NCBI GenBank assembly: GCA_031002005.1
Contig: CM061919.1
Span: 223,198,739 to 223,262,738, forward strand
Length of the DNA stretch: 64,000 nt
Source of the DNA: Vandiemenella viatica
Taxonomy: Eukaryota; Arthropoda; Insecta; Orthoptera; Morabidae
Reading direction: 5' to 3'
Shown: piece by piece, positions 1-11,690 of the stretch
Numbering within the stretch: position 1 is the first letter of the stretch
Layout: each line of letters begins with the position of its first letter
Position numbers and translations under genes: made by a program
Notes under the pieces: model-generated
What the model was told of the DNA's origin: nothing
Database searches by the model: none
What the model saw: only the letters and a program-made list of their open reading frames with translations

Positions 1-11
1 ACCGCAATTTT

Positions 12-341
12 GGGAGCGTGCATAAACCTCATAGCTCCATTTTGGCCTCCTGTGAACCCCCCCCCCTCCCCCACGTAGCTTTTTTTCCCTTTTGAATCCA
101 GAATACATTTTGTACTGTTTTCTCTTGTCAGACTATTGTAAATTACATACGGAGATAATTAAATGACGGAAATAAATATTCACATGCTGTTGTGAGTTCT
201 GTTCCTCATTTTAACTGTAAAAAATGTTATGAAAGGAAAGCTACGTGTCCTGGCTTGGAACCACCTCCTCCCCCCACGTAGCCTTCCAGCCAACCCCTCC
301 CCCCCCCCCTGGACCGAGCCACGTAGTTTGTGCACGCTCCC
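12..341. mobile_element. Zator-like MITE, copy 1
   Basis: Non-autonomous DNA transposon of 330 bp with inverted ends: GGGAGCGTGCATAAAC at the left and the matching GTTTGTGCACGCTCCC at the right. TTT flanks both ends, consistent with a 3-bp target duplication. The inside has C-rich blocks around CACGTAGC and no coding potential. Related copies lie at 45331, 56062 and 62815. A 3-bp duplication with GGG...CGTCCATAAA ends fits my recollection of the Zator superfamily; that assignment is from memory. Confidence 0.75.
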
Positions 342-344
342 TTT

Positions 345-690
345 GCCGTGGAATACGGTATCCAAGGCAAACCTCCAAGCCAAAATGTGCAATATGCATA
401 TTACGCATTCTCATTTTTGTGGTGTTAGTAAAATCAAAGAACGCTACTACTCAAAAACAGTTTTTTGAGAGAATACTACGAAGTGTTATAGACTACAGGA
501 AAATCATAAGGCACTATGAGATAGCCATCGGCCAACGGATTTACGAGTAGATAATCAACACTGCAACAAAAACACACACACAGATTACGAAAAATTTTAA
601 ATTGAAGACAATTGGAGACACTCATTTCCTTCCGCTTACTCACTTCACCTTTAATGACTTAACTACACAGACAGAACGTTAAATGAAGGT
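345..690. other. unassigned spacer
   Basis: AT-rich DNA with only short chance ORFs. I see no gene, RNA or transposon end here. Confidence 0.5.
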
Positions 691-696
691 GAGCGG

Positions 697-870
697 TAAC
701 AATCAATTTCGGAGGACGCAGGTTCGAATCCCGTCCGGCTATTCAGTTTTCGGGTTTCCATGATTTCCTGAAACAGTTCCGTACCTTCAAAAGGCTGCGG
801 CAGAATTCCTTTCCTTTGTTTGCTCCCATCCTCTCTTCGAACATAGACGAGCCGTAAAACCCGAAGCGAA
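697..870 (+). mobile_element. SINE-1 fragment
   Basis: Degenerate, 5'-truncated copy of the dominant tRNA-derived SINE. It keeps the B box GGTTCGAATCCCGTCCGG, the 'gggtttccatgatttcc' body and the 'agacgagccgtaaaac' tail. The A-box half is lost. Confidence 0.75.
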
Positions 871-1011
871 AAAAGAAAAGAGACTGCAGCCTGTTCCAGC
901 CTGTTCCATAATGTAAGGTGACTAACAATATGTAGCTATATGGCTAAAAACTTTTTTTTTATATACATTTAGAGTTTATCATTAGCAGTTGAAGAGGACT
1001 GGAGGCAAGAA

Positions 1012-1232
1012 TTTTTTTTCTTACGGCTTTACGTCTCATCGATATCGATCACATCAGAGGCAAAAAATGTTTGGGGGCAAGTAAGGGGAAAGAATTAAGC
1101 CATGGAATTTTGAAGGAACCATCCGGGCATTCGCCTGGAGTGAAAACCGAAATCTGGATGGCTGGACTGGGATTTTAAGCCGCACCCTCCCGAATGCAAC
1201 GTCAGAGCGTCACCACTCATTCCATCATGCTC
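1012..1232 (-). mobile_element. SINE-1 copy
   Basis: Minus-oriented SINE-1. On the plus strand the tail (ttacggctttacgtctcatc) comes first, then the body, then a damaged B box and the 'catgctcggtg' head. Many substitutions mark it as old. Confidence 0.8.
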
Positions 1233-1400
1233 GGTGAAATGGAATGAACGCCAAGGAATTCGGCTATGGCAATTTGAAGGAATCTGGAGTTATTTCGCGG
1301 AACTACGGAAAACCGAAATCTGAAAGGTCTGAGATATGAAGCCGCGTTCTTCCGAATAAATGATGCGAGCACCACCGTTCACCATTCGGGCTCAATACGG
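1233..1400 (-). mobile_element. SINE-1 partial, tandem with the previous copy
   Basis: A second minus-oriented partial copy starts directly after the head of the previous one (ggaattcggctatggc ... ccgttcaccattcggg). It lacks the tail, so either one SINE landed at the edge of another or the unit was duplicated. Confidence 0.6.
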
Positions 1401-2623
1401 TTCACCCACCAAGCTCTGTGGGTTAGAACTATCGGTGCTTGTTCGACTGAAGCATCCAACAGCGCCGTATAGACGGTTGTGATTAAGGTTTCTAGTCCAC
1501 GTGACATAAGTTATACAGGTTGAAAATAACAACCATTTTATACTAACCTTTAAATTAACGAAATATCAGCATTTTTTTTTTAGACATTTTAATAGAAGTC
1601 CTATGTAAGAATGAGGAATAACAGCCATGTAGCGAAGATCTAGGACGCGGAAACTAATCGTAGGCCATTTTAAAATCTGTTCTTTTACGCGTGAAATGAT
1701 AAGGCTAGTCAAAACAAGAATGATCGATCTTCTAAACTTACTTGAAGCATAGTTACAATGATTTCCCTTCTGAAATCATTTGAATGAATTTCTGTAGACA
1801 ATAGGAGAAGAATAAATCTTAGGAAACCTCCCACGAGAATCTTTGAGATTTAATTTATAATTTGAATTTAGCGTTTGATAAGAGATACAAATGACTAGAT
1901 TTATGTCATCAGTATATAAATTTTCGTATCACCGTGGATTCATTAATAAGCTGAACAGAATCTTCCGCCCAATCAACAGGCGAACTAACGAGTATGTTAC
2001 GCACATATGTTAAAGCGTCACGGCATAGAGCACGATCATCTTACAAAATATTTCAGTCGTTTAATCCATAAACACCCAGCACAAACATAATGCAGTGCTA
2101 AGAGGTTAAATCCTTGCAGTTTTCAAAGAAACAATATCACGTTACACCTTTAGTTGAGAATGAATAGAGACTCACAGAGACGAAAATTACAATAGATCTG
2201 ATGGCAGATTTTTTTTTTTTTTTGAACGAATTCATCTGAGGCTGGTGGATAAGCACTAACTCGTGACTGTTTGAAGAGTCTCAGTTCAAAACTCGGTTCT
2301 GGCCATCAGATTTCGATTTTCTATGGTTGTCCGCAACCTATGTACCACATGTACGACTTCTCTTTTGTTATTACAGAGAATCGTGTTACAGTCATTCTAC
2401 CCTACCATGCTCCACTTTCTCTCTCACCCCTTCCTACTCCCCCCTCCCCCCCCCCCCCAAAAAAAAACTTCCTACGCAAGCACGAAATTGGATACCCATT
2501 TATACAAGGAATAGAGTAAGAAAGTGAAATAATAAAAATTATGGTAGTAAAACATCAATGACAAACACGTAGGCCTACTTCTTTGCCGAATTTGATAGGA
2601 AGTTGTTTTCTAAGCCAAACCGT
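1401..2623. other. unassigned spacer
   Basis: AT-rich DNA with a homopolymer T run near 2209-2223 and a C run near 2445-2457. The short ORFs around 2270-2527 are low-complexity and unconvincing. No gene recognised. Confidence 0.5.
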
Positions 2624-2634
2624 TGATTTATAGC

Positions 2635-2879
2635 CACCGAGCGTGGTGGGTGACCAGTTAACGTTCTGGCCTCGCATTCGGGAGGACGCGGGTTCGAATT
2701 CTCGTCCGGGCATCCAGATTTGAGTTTTCCATGGTTCACCCAAATCACTCCAGGCGAATGCTGCGATGCTTCCTTCAAAAAGGCCATGGCCGAATTCCTT
2801 CCCGTTCCTTGTCCCCAGTCCCATCCCGCCTCTAATGGTCTTAGCCGTAGACGAGGCGTAAAGATATAAGTAAAAAAAA
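2635..2879 (+). mobile_element. SINE-1, full length with target duplication
   Basis: Full-length tRNA-derived SINE. The head is CGAGCGTGGTGGGTGA, the B box is GGTTCGAATT, followed by the conserved body and the 'gccgtagacgaggcgtaaa' tail ending in an A run. An 11-bp direct repeat TGATTTATAGC flanks it (2624-2634 and 2880-2890). That is the signature of LINE-mediated retrotransposition, and its perfect match suggests a comparatively recent insertion. Confidence 0.93.
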
Positions 2880-3044
2880 TGATTTATAGCTTTTAAGAGC
2901 AACTACTTTGTTTGTTTTCTTCAATGAAGAAAAGAAATATATAGGCAACTGAGACTTCGAAGGCACTTCGGGATTGCCTAATTCTGTCAATGCATATGAA
3001 TCATCTTTCACAACTTATTCCTTCAATAAAGTACAGACATTGTA

Positions 3045-3158
3045 AGACGAACACAAGATTTAATACAAAACGCGCCTGCTCTAAGCAAGAATTGAACCCC
3101 GGCGTCCGCTACAGCAGAAGACCAGCGTGATAGCCCACGTTGCTATTGCCGGCGAGAG
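3045..3158 (-). mobile_element. SINE-2 copy (second tRNA-like family)
   Basis: Contains 'aagacgaacacaag' followed by a reversed tRNA-like B box (attgaaccccgg). The same 'aagacgaacacaa' start followed by a reverse-oriented tRNA-like block recurs at 36847 and 44809, which defines a second SINE family. Confidence 0.55.
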
Positions 3159-3184
3159 AGCAGAGAAACGTCAGCGGCACTTAC

Positions 3185-3337
3185 CGGCTTACGTTTTCCT
3201 CTTGGCTCATGCCGTGGAGACAGCCTGCCGCCGACTACACGCGACTCTCTGAGCTGCTTGGGAGACGGGGCTGGAGGAGGGGGTAACGGAGTGGGGGGTG
3301 GGAAGCCTCAAGGACGGGACAGCTGGGAGGGGGACTG
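3185..3337 (-). other. candidate first exon of an unidentified minus-strand gene
   Basis: Inside a 200-bp GC-rich island (about 3160-3370), the minus strand carries a TCAGT arthropod-type initiator at 3338-3334. An ATG follows at 3210, then about nine codons (MSQEENVS plus a split codon) and a strong splice donor, CCG|GTAAGTG, at 3185/3184. All parts are seen in sequence; linking them as an exon is inference. The next exon would lie left of the window or in the preceding 3 kb, where none is recognisable. It may be chance in a GC-rich patch. Confidence 0.25.
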
Positions 3338-3370
3338 ATTGATTCACCACTCAAACGGCACGCGCATACG

Positions 3371-3899
3371 TTGACTGTCCAGCGGTGTTACTGGCATAAA
3401 CAGGACGAACAGAATCCGGAAGAAAGGGCTTGGAATTACGGTACAATGCTTATTAGCAAATATGATATTACAAGCTGTAATTTTTCAGTTTATTTCAGAA
3501 CGAGAACATCTTGTTCTGACGCACTGCTCATAAGGTTAAATTACTCTCTGTGCCGGCGAGAAACTTCTGTGAAAAAATCTGTGTAAGAGTTACCCTTTGT
3601 GCTCGTAGAAACGAATAATAGAGAAAACGCATTTTATGCAGAGACGGTAAATATGAACACACAAACTAGTTGTGTTTTACTATGTCGGAATTGTAAAGAA
3701 ACTAGTGGATGAACGTCTTCACAGTACTTACGTTAGCAAATTCTTCTGCTTGTTTGTCGTCTGTGGTATTTATTGGGGCTGAATTATTCGAGCCCAGAAA
3801 AGCATGGGTGCTTTTAATTACATGTTAGGTGTCCAGCTTTTGTCACTTTCTCAAATATTCAGAAACACTTCGAGATGGTAGAAACCTATATGATAACCA
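3371..3899. other. unassigned spacer
   Basis: AT-rich DNA with short ORFs lacking recognisable motifs. No gene recognised. Confidence 0.5.
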
Positions 3900-4830
3900 T
3901 ATACAATACAATACATTCATTTTCCATTGATCCCAATATAAGAGACTGGCTCTGTCGGATGTGGAATGTTGTCAATTTACAGATAAACAGTTGCATAACA
4001 AAATAATAAGTACACCACTAGATGTACAGTCATAGCATATATGGTACATTAAACAATTCCATAACAAAATAATACATACACCAGAAGATGTACAGTCATA
4101 GCATACATGGTACCATAAACAATTGCATAGCAAAATAATACATACCGTACACCAAGAGATGTACAGTCATAGCATACATGGTAAATTAATTATGTGAACT
4201 ACATTTAAACAAGCTACTGGCAGTTATTTTGTAGATACCTTAGAAATAAATTCTTCGATAGAGTAGAAGGAGTTGTCAATTAAAAATTCTTTCAATTTTT
4301 TCCTGAATTTATTCTTATCATCTGCTAGACGTTTCATATGCGTTGGGAGCTTACTGAAGATATGTGTCCCTGAATATCGGACCCCTTTTTGAACAAAGAC
4401 TATGACTTGTAATCCTTGTGAAGATCATTTTTACTTTACTAGTGCCATAATTGTGTATTTTACTATCTGTTTCAAACAAAGTATAATTTGTGACTACAAA
4501 GGACATTAATGTGTATATATACTCAGACGCTAATGTTAAAATCCCTAACTTCTTGAACAGCTCTCTACATGAAGTTCTATTGCAAACCCCACACATAATT
4601 CTTATTACTCGCTTTTGGGCTCTGAATACTTTGTCTCTATGGGTAGAATTGCCCCAGAATATTAGTCCATATTACAATAAGGAGTGAAAATAAGAAAAAT
4701 CAACTAGCTGTCTCATACGGAGATCACCTATAGCTGAAATAGTACGAATTGCAAACTTGGCTGCTTCCAATCGCTTTAATAAGTCGGAATCATGTACTTT
4801 CCAATATATAAATTAAATAAGTTGTAGTTG
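3900..4830 (-). pseudogene. LINE-E reverse transcriptase C-terminus and 3' UTR
   Basis: Read on the minus strand from about 4790, broken frames encode a non-LTR retrotransposon C-terminal region. Recognisable stretches include YGLIFWGNSTHRDKVFRAQK, RTSCRELFKKLGILTL and IHNYGTSK, then KLPTHMKRLADDKNKFRKKL near 4330. This is the post-RT region of CR1/Jockey-group LINEs. Stops and frame shifts show it is dead, and the 5' part is missing. The 3' UTR contains a tandem repeat. A related LINE occupies 24703-26700. Confidence 0.75.
3987..4188. repeat. 66-bp tandem repeat, three copies
   Basis: Three head-to-tail units start near 3987, 4053 and 4119. Each contains 'aaaataatacatacacc' and 'gatgtacagtcatagcat'. 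The period between the first and second and the second and third is 66 bp; the third unit has a small insertion. It lies in the 3' UTR of the LINE-E fragment. Confidence 0.88.
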
Positions 4831-5349
4831 GCTGTTTTGTTTAATGGATCACTATAAAAGTTTTCACACAGACGTAGTCTTTAGTCAGTGTAGTATCCGC
4901 TGACTATTTTTTGAGGATTCTTTGAAAAGGTGATTATACTTATTTTCTCAGGTCATGTGCATTGTGGAATATATACAGCAGAGCAGAATAAAGTGATTGC
5001 AGCACGTGAAGAGACTAGACAGAGGCAGAATACCAAGAAAAAATAAATTTTCTGATATCAAAGTAACTAACATCAAACACTACTAATATGTGAGCTAGTT
5101 GGATTTCTTTCTTAATGCTTCACTAAGTTTTCGAAATCTTAGCTGGGCGACTCCAACTTAAAGGCATTGTAAATGTAACCTGTTCCCACAGCGGACCACG
5201 CAGAGTCCAGAGGTCATGACACCGAAGTGAAAGTGTGATTTGTCTCTGTACGCTTGAAGGTTACAGGCGTTCCTCGCAGTTTTATTGCAACCTAGCTATC
5301 CTATGAGACAATGTTGGTGTAAACAAAGTGAGGTAAATTTTTGCTTAAT
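4831..5349. other. unassigned spacer
   Basis: AT-rich DNA between a LINE 3' region and a Tc1 fossil. No gene recognised. Confidence 0.5.
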
Positions 5350-5820
5350 TTACTTTGTGAATACTTTTATGTTCAGTTGCATCCTCTCAAAGTCATGATG
5401 AAGAAAGTATCGGGGTTCATCAGACCATGCATCGATCTGTCACTGCACCAAGTTCAGTGACGATGGTCACGTTCCCATTTCAGTCGTAGTATCCGATGTC
5501 GTGGTGTTAACATTGCCACATTCATGGGTCGTCGGCTGCGGAGGCCGATCGTTAGGAATGTTCGTTGCACTGCTTGTTCAGACACACTTGTACTCTGCCC
5601 AGTATTACAGTCTGATGTTAGTTCCGCCACAGTTCGCCGCCTGTTCTGTTTTACCAGTCTGCCCAGCCTACGACGTCCGACATCTGTAGTGAAGGGTGGC
5701 CGCCCAACCCCTCGACGTTTGGACGTGGTTTCACCTTAATTTCGCCACTTGTTAAAGACACTAACCGCAGTACTCCTCGAACACCCGACAAGTCGTGCAG
5801 TTTCCGAAATACTAGCGTCT
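5350..5820 (-). pseudogene. Tc1/mariner transposase remnant
   Basis: On the minus strand the frame from about 5818 reads a Tc1-like DNA-binding region: SETARLVGCSRSTAVSVF is the helix-turn-helix, followed by GRRRLGRLVKQNRRRTVAEL and RSRRPMNVAMLTPRHR. It reaches a damaged catalytic start, AWSDEPRYFLHH. Internal stops (after KWRN and after HRH) and a frameshift inactivate it, and the rest of the catalytic domain and the terminal repeats are not visible. It abuts LINE-C without a gap. Confidence 0.8.
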
Positions 5821-6470
5821 CTTCAACCTTTAAACGCTTCCTGATGATTTCGGTTTTTTTTATTGTGTCTTTCCTTGTGAAGTTATCTATGCCTCTCGGA
5901 AACGTCAGCTTGGAAACCTGCAGGCTGCTTAAATCTCTCTTCGCCCATGTCTCAGAGCCACAGGTCAATATTGACTGCTAATACATTTTATAAATCAAGA
6001 TGTTGGCTTCCATTCCTAAGTTTCACCTCAAGATTATATCTTCGATCAGACGATAAAATATTTTTTACCATTCTTTGTCATGTTTCCTCCTGTCCACTGA
6101 AACCACCTTTAATAGCCCAGTGTTTACTGATATCTTCATTAGTTTATTCTTTTCCACACTCATTTATAAGCCGTGTTTTCCCACTGCCAATACTCATTTC
6201 TCCAGTTATCTTTCCAATTTCCGTCCTGTCAATTCCCCAGATCATTATATCATCTGCATACAGTAACACCTTTAACTCTGCCGGATTTCTATACTCCTCA
6301 ACTTCCGCAAAAACTTTGTCTAAAACCACATTAAACAAAACAGGTGAGAATGCAGTCCCTTGCCTTACATCCTTTTCGGTATGAAACCAATTAGAGTGTC
6401 TATTTCTATCTGCACGCAATTCTGACAGTTCTCACAAACGCTCCTATTTGTTCCACAATTCTTTCGGTTT
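5821..6470 (-). pseudogene. LINE-C reverse transcriptase fragment
   Basis: Minus-strand remnant of a non-LTR reverse transcriptase. It shows the motif pair VRQGTAFSPVLFN and LLYADDIMIWG (the YADD active site) within 6144-6419. Further downstream is the C-terminal signature GSETWAKRDLSSLQ and RKRLKVEETL near 5820-5960. Frames are broken between these parts. The clade cannot be fixed by eye. Confidence 0.8.
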
Positions 6471-7020
6471 TTTCCCCCCTCTCTTTCTTAGACTTGACCA
6501 TATACTTTCTCTTCGTACTGTGTCATTAAGGATATTTCGTAAGATGCTTTGCATTGAACGTGACTATGTTATAAGAAATTCTTTGGGTAACGAAATCACA
6601 TGTTGTTATATATCTATTATCTTACCTAAACTATTCAGCAGGTGGCCTATTACGTATAATTCATATACCAAATAGCTTTTATAATCACTTTCAATAGTAC
6701 TTTTCAGCTCAGAACATAACCTTGTTATACATCCATTATCTTGCTAAAACCATTTAGAAGGGGGCTAATCTCATATAGTAGTATAGTTAAGAAATTTTAT
6801 AACCATTTTCTTAACAGAAAAGCACTTTTTGAATCGATTCTAAACCATTTTCGTAAAAGAAATAAAATTCAAATAAGGTTTTTTTTCGGTCATAATGAAT
6901 TTGGATGCATTCATTTCCACTAAGAAAGCAGATAATGGCGATCATTTTAAGGTGTATTTTGTATGCTTTTAAAATTTACTTAACGAGATATTAATAAAAT
7001 AAAGAATTTTAACTTTTTAA
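6471..7020. repeat. AT-rich spacer with a degenerate tandem duplication
   Basis: Two diverged copies, starting near 6602 and 6722, share 'gttatatatctattatctt' / 'gttatacatccattatctt' followed by similar flanks. The period is about 120 bp. Origin unknown; no coding signal. Confidence 0.5.
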
Positions 7021-8998
7021 AAAAAAGAGCTAAGAAGATAAAGTAGGTTTAAATGAGAGAGAAAATTTCAATTAATAATAATATAACAGTTCAAAGGTTA
7101 CTTGAAATTTAAAGTAATAAAATCGAAATTTTAGTGTCGACATGTGATGGCATCACCTGACTTTTAGAAATTAATAGCTCTTAAACGAGAAAATTTGTCA
7201 CAACTGAAAGTATTGGGACTAATTTAAACTAGGACATATTAAAATTTCTAGAAAATCCGTGTAAAATTAGTGTACCACGAGAATGTGGGATTTTGGTAAT
7301 TCACCAGAGAACAGTACTTCCCCACAGGAATGTAGCTATGACGATTCAGTGAAAGATTAGCCAAGGCTACAAAAAGCCAACCAGCGTTCCCTTGGGGAGG
7401 CAGTTTTCAGCAGTACGTCGGCATACAACGAGGGCGTATGCAGGTGTCGCGTTTTACGATGGTTTAAGAATTCATTAGTAGCAGTGGTTAAAACTATCAC
7501 TAAAGCTCAGTCTGAAATTTGGGGTGCAAATATAAGTATGTTTGCCAGAGTGAATTCTTCCATACAGTGCTGTGCCTTGGAGGATAATCTGCATCTTCAT
7601 GTGTGATTTCGAAGTTCGATATTGCCTTAAATGTTTTCACTTCGATGACTTTCTTTCATTTGTGTATGATATGTTAGATATTACAGGGCAAACGAATAGC
7701 TTGTCGGCCGGTTTAAAGAACGATAGCATTTTCGAGAAGAGGTGTCAGTTACACAGGCAACATGATCAAGTTAATGCAAATGTTGCATAACCCCAAGCAA
7801 CGTTTACTATTACTGATTTCTTCCTTGTGCTATCTAAAAAAAAGTATCTAGATCACTGAAGCAGGACATAGACACCAGACTCTCCCAAATTCATGCCAAA
7901 GCTATCTTTCCTCTCACAGCATAATTCTCCAGTTGTATCTTCCAAGTTGCATTTTCTTGGGAAATATTATAAAACGTTGGTTCTTGCAGTAATCTATCTT
8001 ACTTCGGTATTTATAACTGTGGTTAATGCAAATTAACCGTAAAGCATATTGTTTATACAATAATTCTTCTTCGTTAACCACCAATTTACGGTACAATAAC
8101 TACCTCTTAGGGTTTGGACCAGATCGCATGTTGACTTCCGCCAATCTGGCAGTTGAAACAAACTGGACACGAGAAGGTAAGCGACAGTTAGGATGCGGAA
8201 AATGACTTCATAATGCATAGTTAATAAATAGTATGGTCAAAGGCTTTGAAAAAATGGAAAATAAATTCCTAACGAGTCGAATATTTGTGCGTTTATCTTA
8301 TGCCTCGAATTTCAGTAAGGTGGAGTGCAAGCGTGGAGGAATTGAAACATTCAGTTTGAACGGTTTCTGTAAATTGCATGGCTGTTTACTGAAGTTAGCA
8401 TCTGAGACAGTACTGCATGTCTGACGACGCTCGTCGAGGAGAAGATGTATCGTTGCTCGATGTTACAGGCTGTAAAAAAGGTACATCGAAGGACGGACGC
8501 TCCTCGGGTAATTTTCCACGGCACCAGTAATCACGGATCCCAGCCGGGTCGAATTGAGAGTTGGTAAGGTCAGCTCGCCAAGGTAACGCAAATTACATGC
8601 TGTCTCGTCTGGTCTAGAATGCTGATCACAACATCAATTAGCTAACAAACATTATTTCTTTCTTTCCTCATCTTACAGTGTTGCAGAGTTTCTACGGCGG
8701 ATTTATTAGGAATGGTACTTCCTAGATCAATGGCGGAAAATGACAGCAAAATCATCTCCGAAACCATACGGGCATTTGCTGGATGTCTTTTCGGAAATCC
8801 GACATCTGAATGATAGGAATCGAATGCGAGTTCCGCTGATTCCCAGTTATCGACCGGGTGAAGTAATTTCTACGTTCTGGTGACAGTTTTAAATTGCTGC
8901 ACATTCCACCTCTTCTATGGCTGTAACTACAGTGCAACGCGGAATCCAAACCAAGGAGCGTCATTGCATGCTTCGCGTGAACAAAGGAATGCGTTGCC
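7021..8998. other. unassigned spacer
   Basis: About 2 kb of AT-rich sequence without a recognisable gene. A very decayed minus-oriented SINE-1-like stretch may lie at about 8750-8870 (gggcatttgctggatg ... atcgaatgcgag). Confidence 0.45.
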
Positions 8999-9544
8999 TT
9001 AAGGTGCGTTTTCAAGCGATTTGCGCAATATGCCTTGCGCAAGCCAGTTTGTGCAAGTAAATCGTTGCATGTGAACGCAGGCATGACGTTTGCGCAAGCC
9101 AAAAAGTTTGGTTGAGTAAAATCTGTCCCGACAGAAAATTGGATTGAGGTTAGAGTGTTGGCGTGAGCGTCTGAATCAGGCTCAAACCTCAGCTCCAAGT
9201 TGCGCATGCGCGTGAGTGATGGTGACGTTCGACCACCTTTTCCCCTGATTTTATCAATCAGCTGCTATCTATTCATTAATCTTATTTATTTATTTCATTA
9301 TTTAGTCATTCAATTTGTGTTCATTGTTGTTTAGTTTGTTTATTGTATTATTCAAAAGTCCAAAGAGAAATAATTTCTTGCTGAATTTATTGAACAATAC
9401 AAGTCGTTTTCGTGTTGGTGGAAAGTTGAGAGCAGGGTTGGAAAAAAATCACTATTTTTTTCATAAAAATAAAAAAAAAATTTAAATGAAATTAATCATG
9501 ATTTATTACTTTTTTTTTAAAGGCCTTAATTCAACTATTATGTG

Positions 9545-9923
9545 TGCAAGATGAAATGCAATTGTAGGCTGCAGAGGAAAGGGGATTCCCCTCTCTTTGT
9601 TTTGTTAGTAGACTCCGAACAAGCCTATCTATCGAATTATTACGAAGTATTTCTATTTGACACTATACACACATCCGAAAAGCCACATACGACTGAGTAT
9701 CTCACTAAAATTGCTATAGAGCATCTGAAATCCAAGTTTAATGGTAGGGTTAGCAAGTTTCGTAATAGATAACGCTTCAAATATGACTAAAATGAGAATA
9801 GACTTTAAAAATAAAAAATACTATAACATAAGGTCATTCAGCACTTTTCTGAATTTACTATCAAACGATTTGGAAGTGGAAATGGCTAATACAGAGTAGC
9901 ATGTTGAGCAAATTGTCAAATAT
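9545..9923 (+). pseudogene. hAT transposase remnant, part 1
   Basis: The frame at 9542-9772 contains YYEVFLFDTIHTSEKPHTTE and IAIEHLKSKF. After a break, the frame near 9836 reads FLNLLSNDLE and then HVEQIVKYS. These are characteristic hAT transposase stretches before the conserved RW segment. Stops and frameshifts are present. The reading stops at the LINE insertion and resumes at 10937. Confidence 0.8.
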
Positions 9924-10936
9924 AGTAGAAGTAAAAATGGGAGTGCCGCAGGGTAGCGTATTGGGACCATGCTATTCATTATTCTAATGAATAATTGTGT
10001 TGATTGTTTACTATCTGAAATTAGATTGTTTGCAGATGACATAATGCTATATAAAAGGATCAAAACGATAGAGGACTGTAAATAGTTGCAGGGTGATCTG
10101 GACAGTATATCTAGTTGGGTTGGTAAACATGGGATGAAGATAAATGCAAAGAAGAGTCAGCTAATTAGATACACAAATAAAAAACAAAAGGATAATTATG
10201 AATATAAGGTGGGGAAAGAATTGCTTGCTGAAGACTTGAAATGTAAATATCTTGGCATTACATTTGATAACAAGCTTAACTGGGCAGGACATATTGGACA
10301 AGTGGTAGGAAAAGGTTTCAAAATCCTGCAATTGTTGGAGAGTGTGATGAGGGGATGCACGAGAGAAGTATAGGAATTGGGTTACAAAACTTTGGTCAGA
10401 CCATTGCTCGAATATGGTAGTGTAGTATGGGACCCACATTTTCAGTATCAAATAAAGGAGTTGGAGAAGGTGCAAAGAAGGGCTGCTAGATTTGTTTCTG
10501 GAAATTACCGCAGAATGCAATCAGTGACGGATATGATAAAGGAGCTGGAATGGGATTCATTGCAAGACAGGAGGAGGATGAGGAGGGTCATGGGAGTGTA
10601 CAGGGCGTATACTGGCGATGAGGCATGGAAAGATATTGCAGTAGGTATGAAAAGTAGTTCATGGAAGGGAAAAGATGACCATGACCACAAGCTGGCACTC
10701 GATTTCAGGCACAAGGGTGTAGAAAGATTTTCTTTTTTAGGTAAGGGTGTCAGAGATTGGAATGAGTTACCAGGGGACTGTTGAATAACTTACCGAAAAC
10801 GTTAAAAGAATTTAAAGTTAAAATTTGTAGAGGGTAAATGTAGGTGGGTTCAGGATAAGGGGAAGTTGGGTGTGTGGAGAAATTGCGACCGGAGCGTGTG
10901 CTGCATTGCAATTAAATTAAAATTAAAAAATTAAAT
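9924..10936 (+). pseudogene. LINE-A copy nested in the hAT
   Basis: A 5'-truncated CR1/Jockey-like LINE starting inside the RT domain (GVPQGSVLGP near 9940, then LFADDIMLYK near 10030). Two fairly open frames follow: 10086-10373 (SSWVGKHGMKINAKKSQLI, KYLGITFDNKLNW) and 10377-10784 (LVRPLLEYGSVVWDP, VQRRAARFVSGNYRRMQS, VRDWNELPG). The 3' end has 'gctgcattgcaattaaatt' repeats. It interrupts the hAT frame between KYS and the following RNSHAAN. Confidence 0.88.
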
Positions 10937-11690
10937 TAAATATTCCGAAACAGTCATGCTGCAAACTATTTAAAAAAGAAGGTGGAAAAGCTTTTGTGTT
11001 ACTACAAGATGTTTGTTGGAACACTCTGACTGATTGTTTTGAAGTATACTCGTACATTTCTGAGTGGCAAAAGTTAATAAGGATTTGTGAAGAGAACAAA
11101 AAAAAAATAGACATTGTAATTCAGTAAAAAGTCGTAAACGTGGTAATAAAAAGATCTGTTGAATAAATTCTGAGATACTGAAACCAGTATCAATCACAAT
11201 GGATATTCTACAAAAAAAGTAATGGGCCTCTGACAGATGTAGTAAAGGCATGGAAAAGACTTGAAGCCAAATTCGACGAAATATCTAATTTTAAAAGCGA
11301 TACAACAAAGCTATGCCACCCAGCTACTTTTTGGCGTATTTATTAGACCCAACTCAAACTGAATTCAGGGTGACAGAAGAAGAGGAAGAGAGCGCGTTGG
11401 ATGAAACTAGAACTCAATCTTATGGTTTACTGCTAATAATTATAAAATTAAAGTCACCATCAAAATCCTTCAAATCTGGATGTTTACTGAAGAAGTTTTT
11501 TAAAAAACGACACAGCTCTGTAGTTATATTTCAATGTAGAGGAACAATCCAATTTTCAGCCTACTAGTTGCAGCCATGTGTCAGTGAAAAGAGTATTTTC
11601 CACATTCGGTCTTGTCCAGTTTATTTTACGAAATAGGTTGAGGACAGAGAAAGCATGAAAATTTGGCATTTCTATTTAAGTATTACAATT
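10937..11690 (+). pseudogene. hAT transposase remnant, part 2 with dimerisation domain
   Basis: The hAT frame resumes after the LINE: GGKAFVLLQDVCWNTLTDC, then AWKRLEAKFDEISNF, then CHPATF and the frame at 11313 (YFLAYLLDPTQTEF). Near 11580-11660 lies the C-terminal hATC signature SVKRVFSTFGLVQFILRNRL. Several stops make it non-functional. Confidence 0.85.

Noticed and set aside
2271..2527. Overlapping ORFs with Pro/Ser runs
   Set aside because: Produced in three frames by a C/T-rich stretch; low complexity.
3983..4190. CRISPR-like array
   Set aside because: The units are contiguous tandem repeats with no unique spacers, in a eukaryotic LINE 3' UTR.
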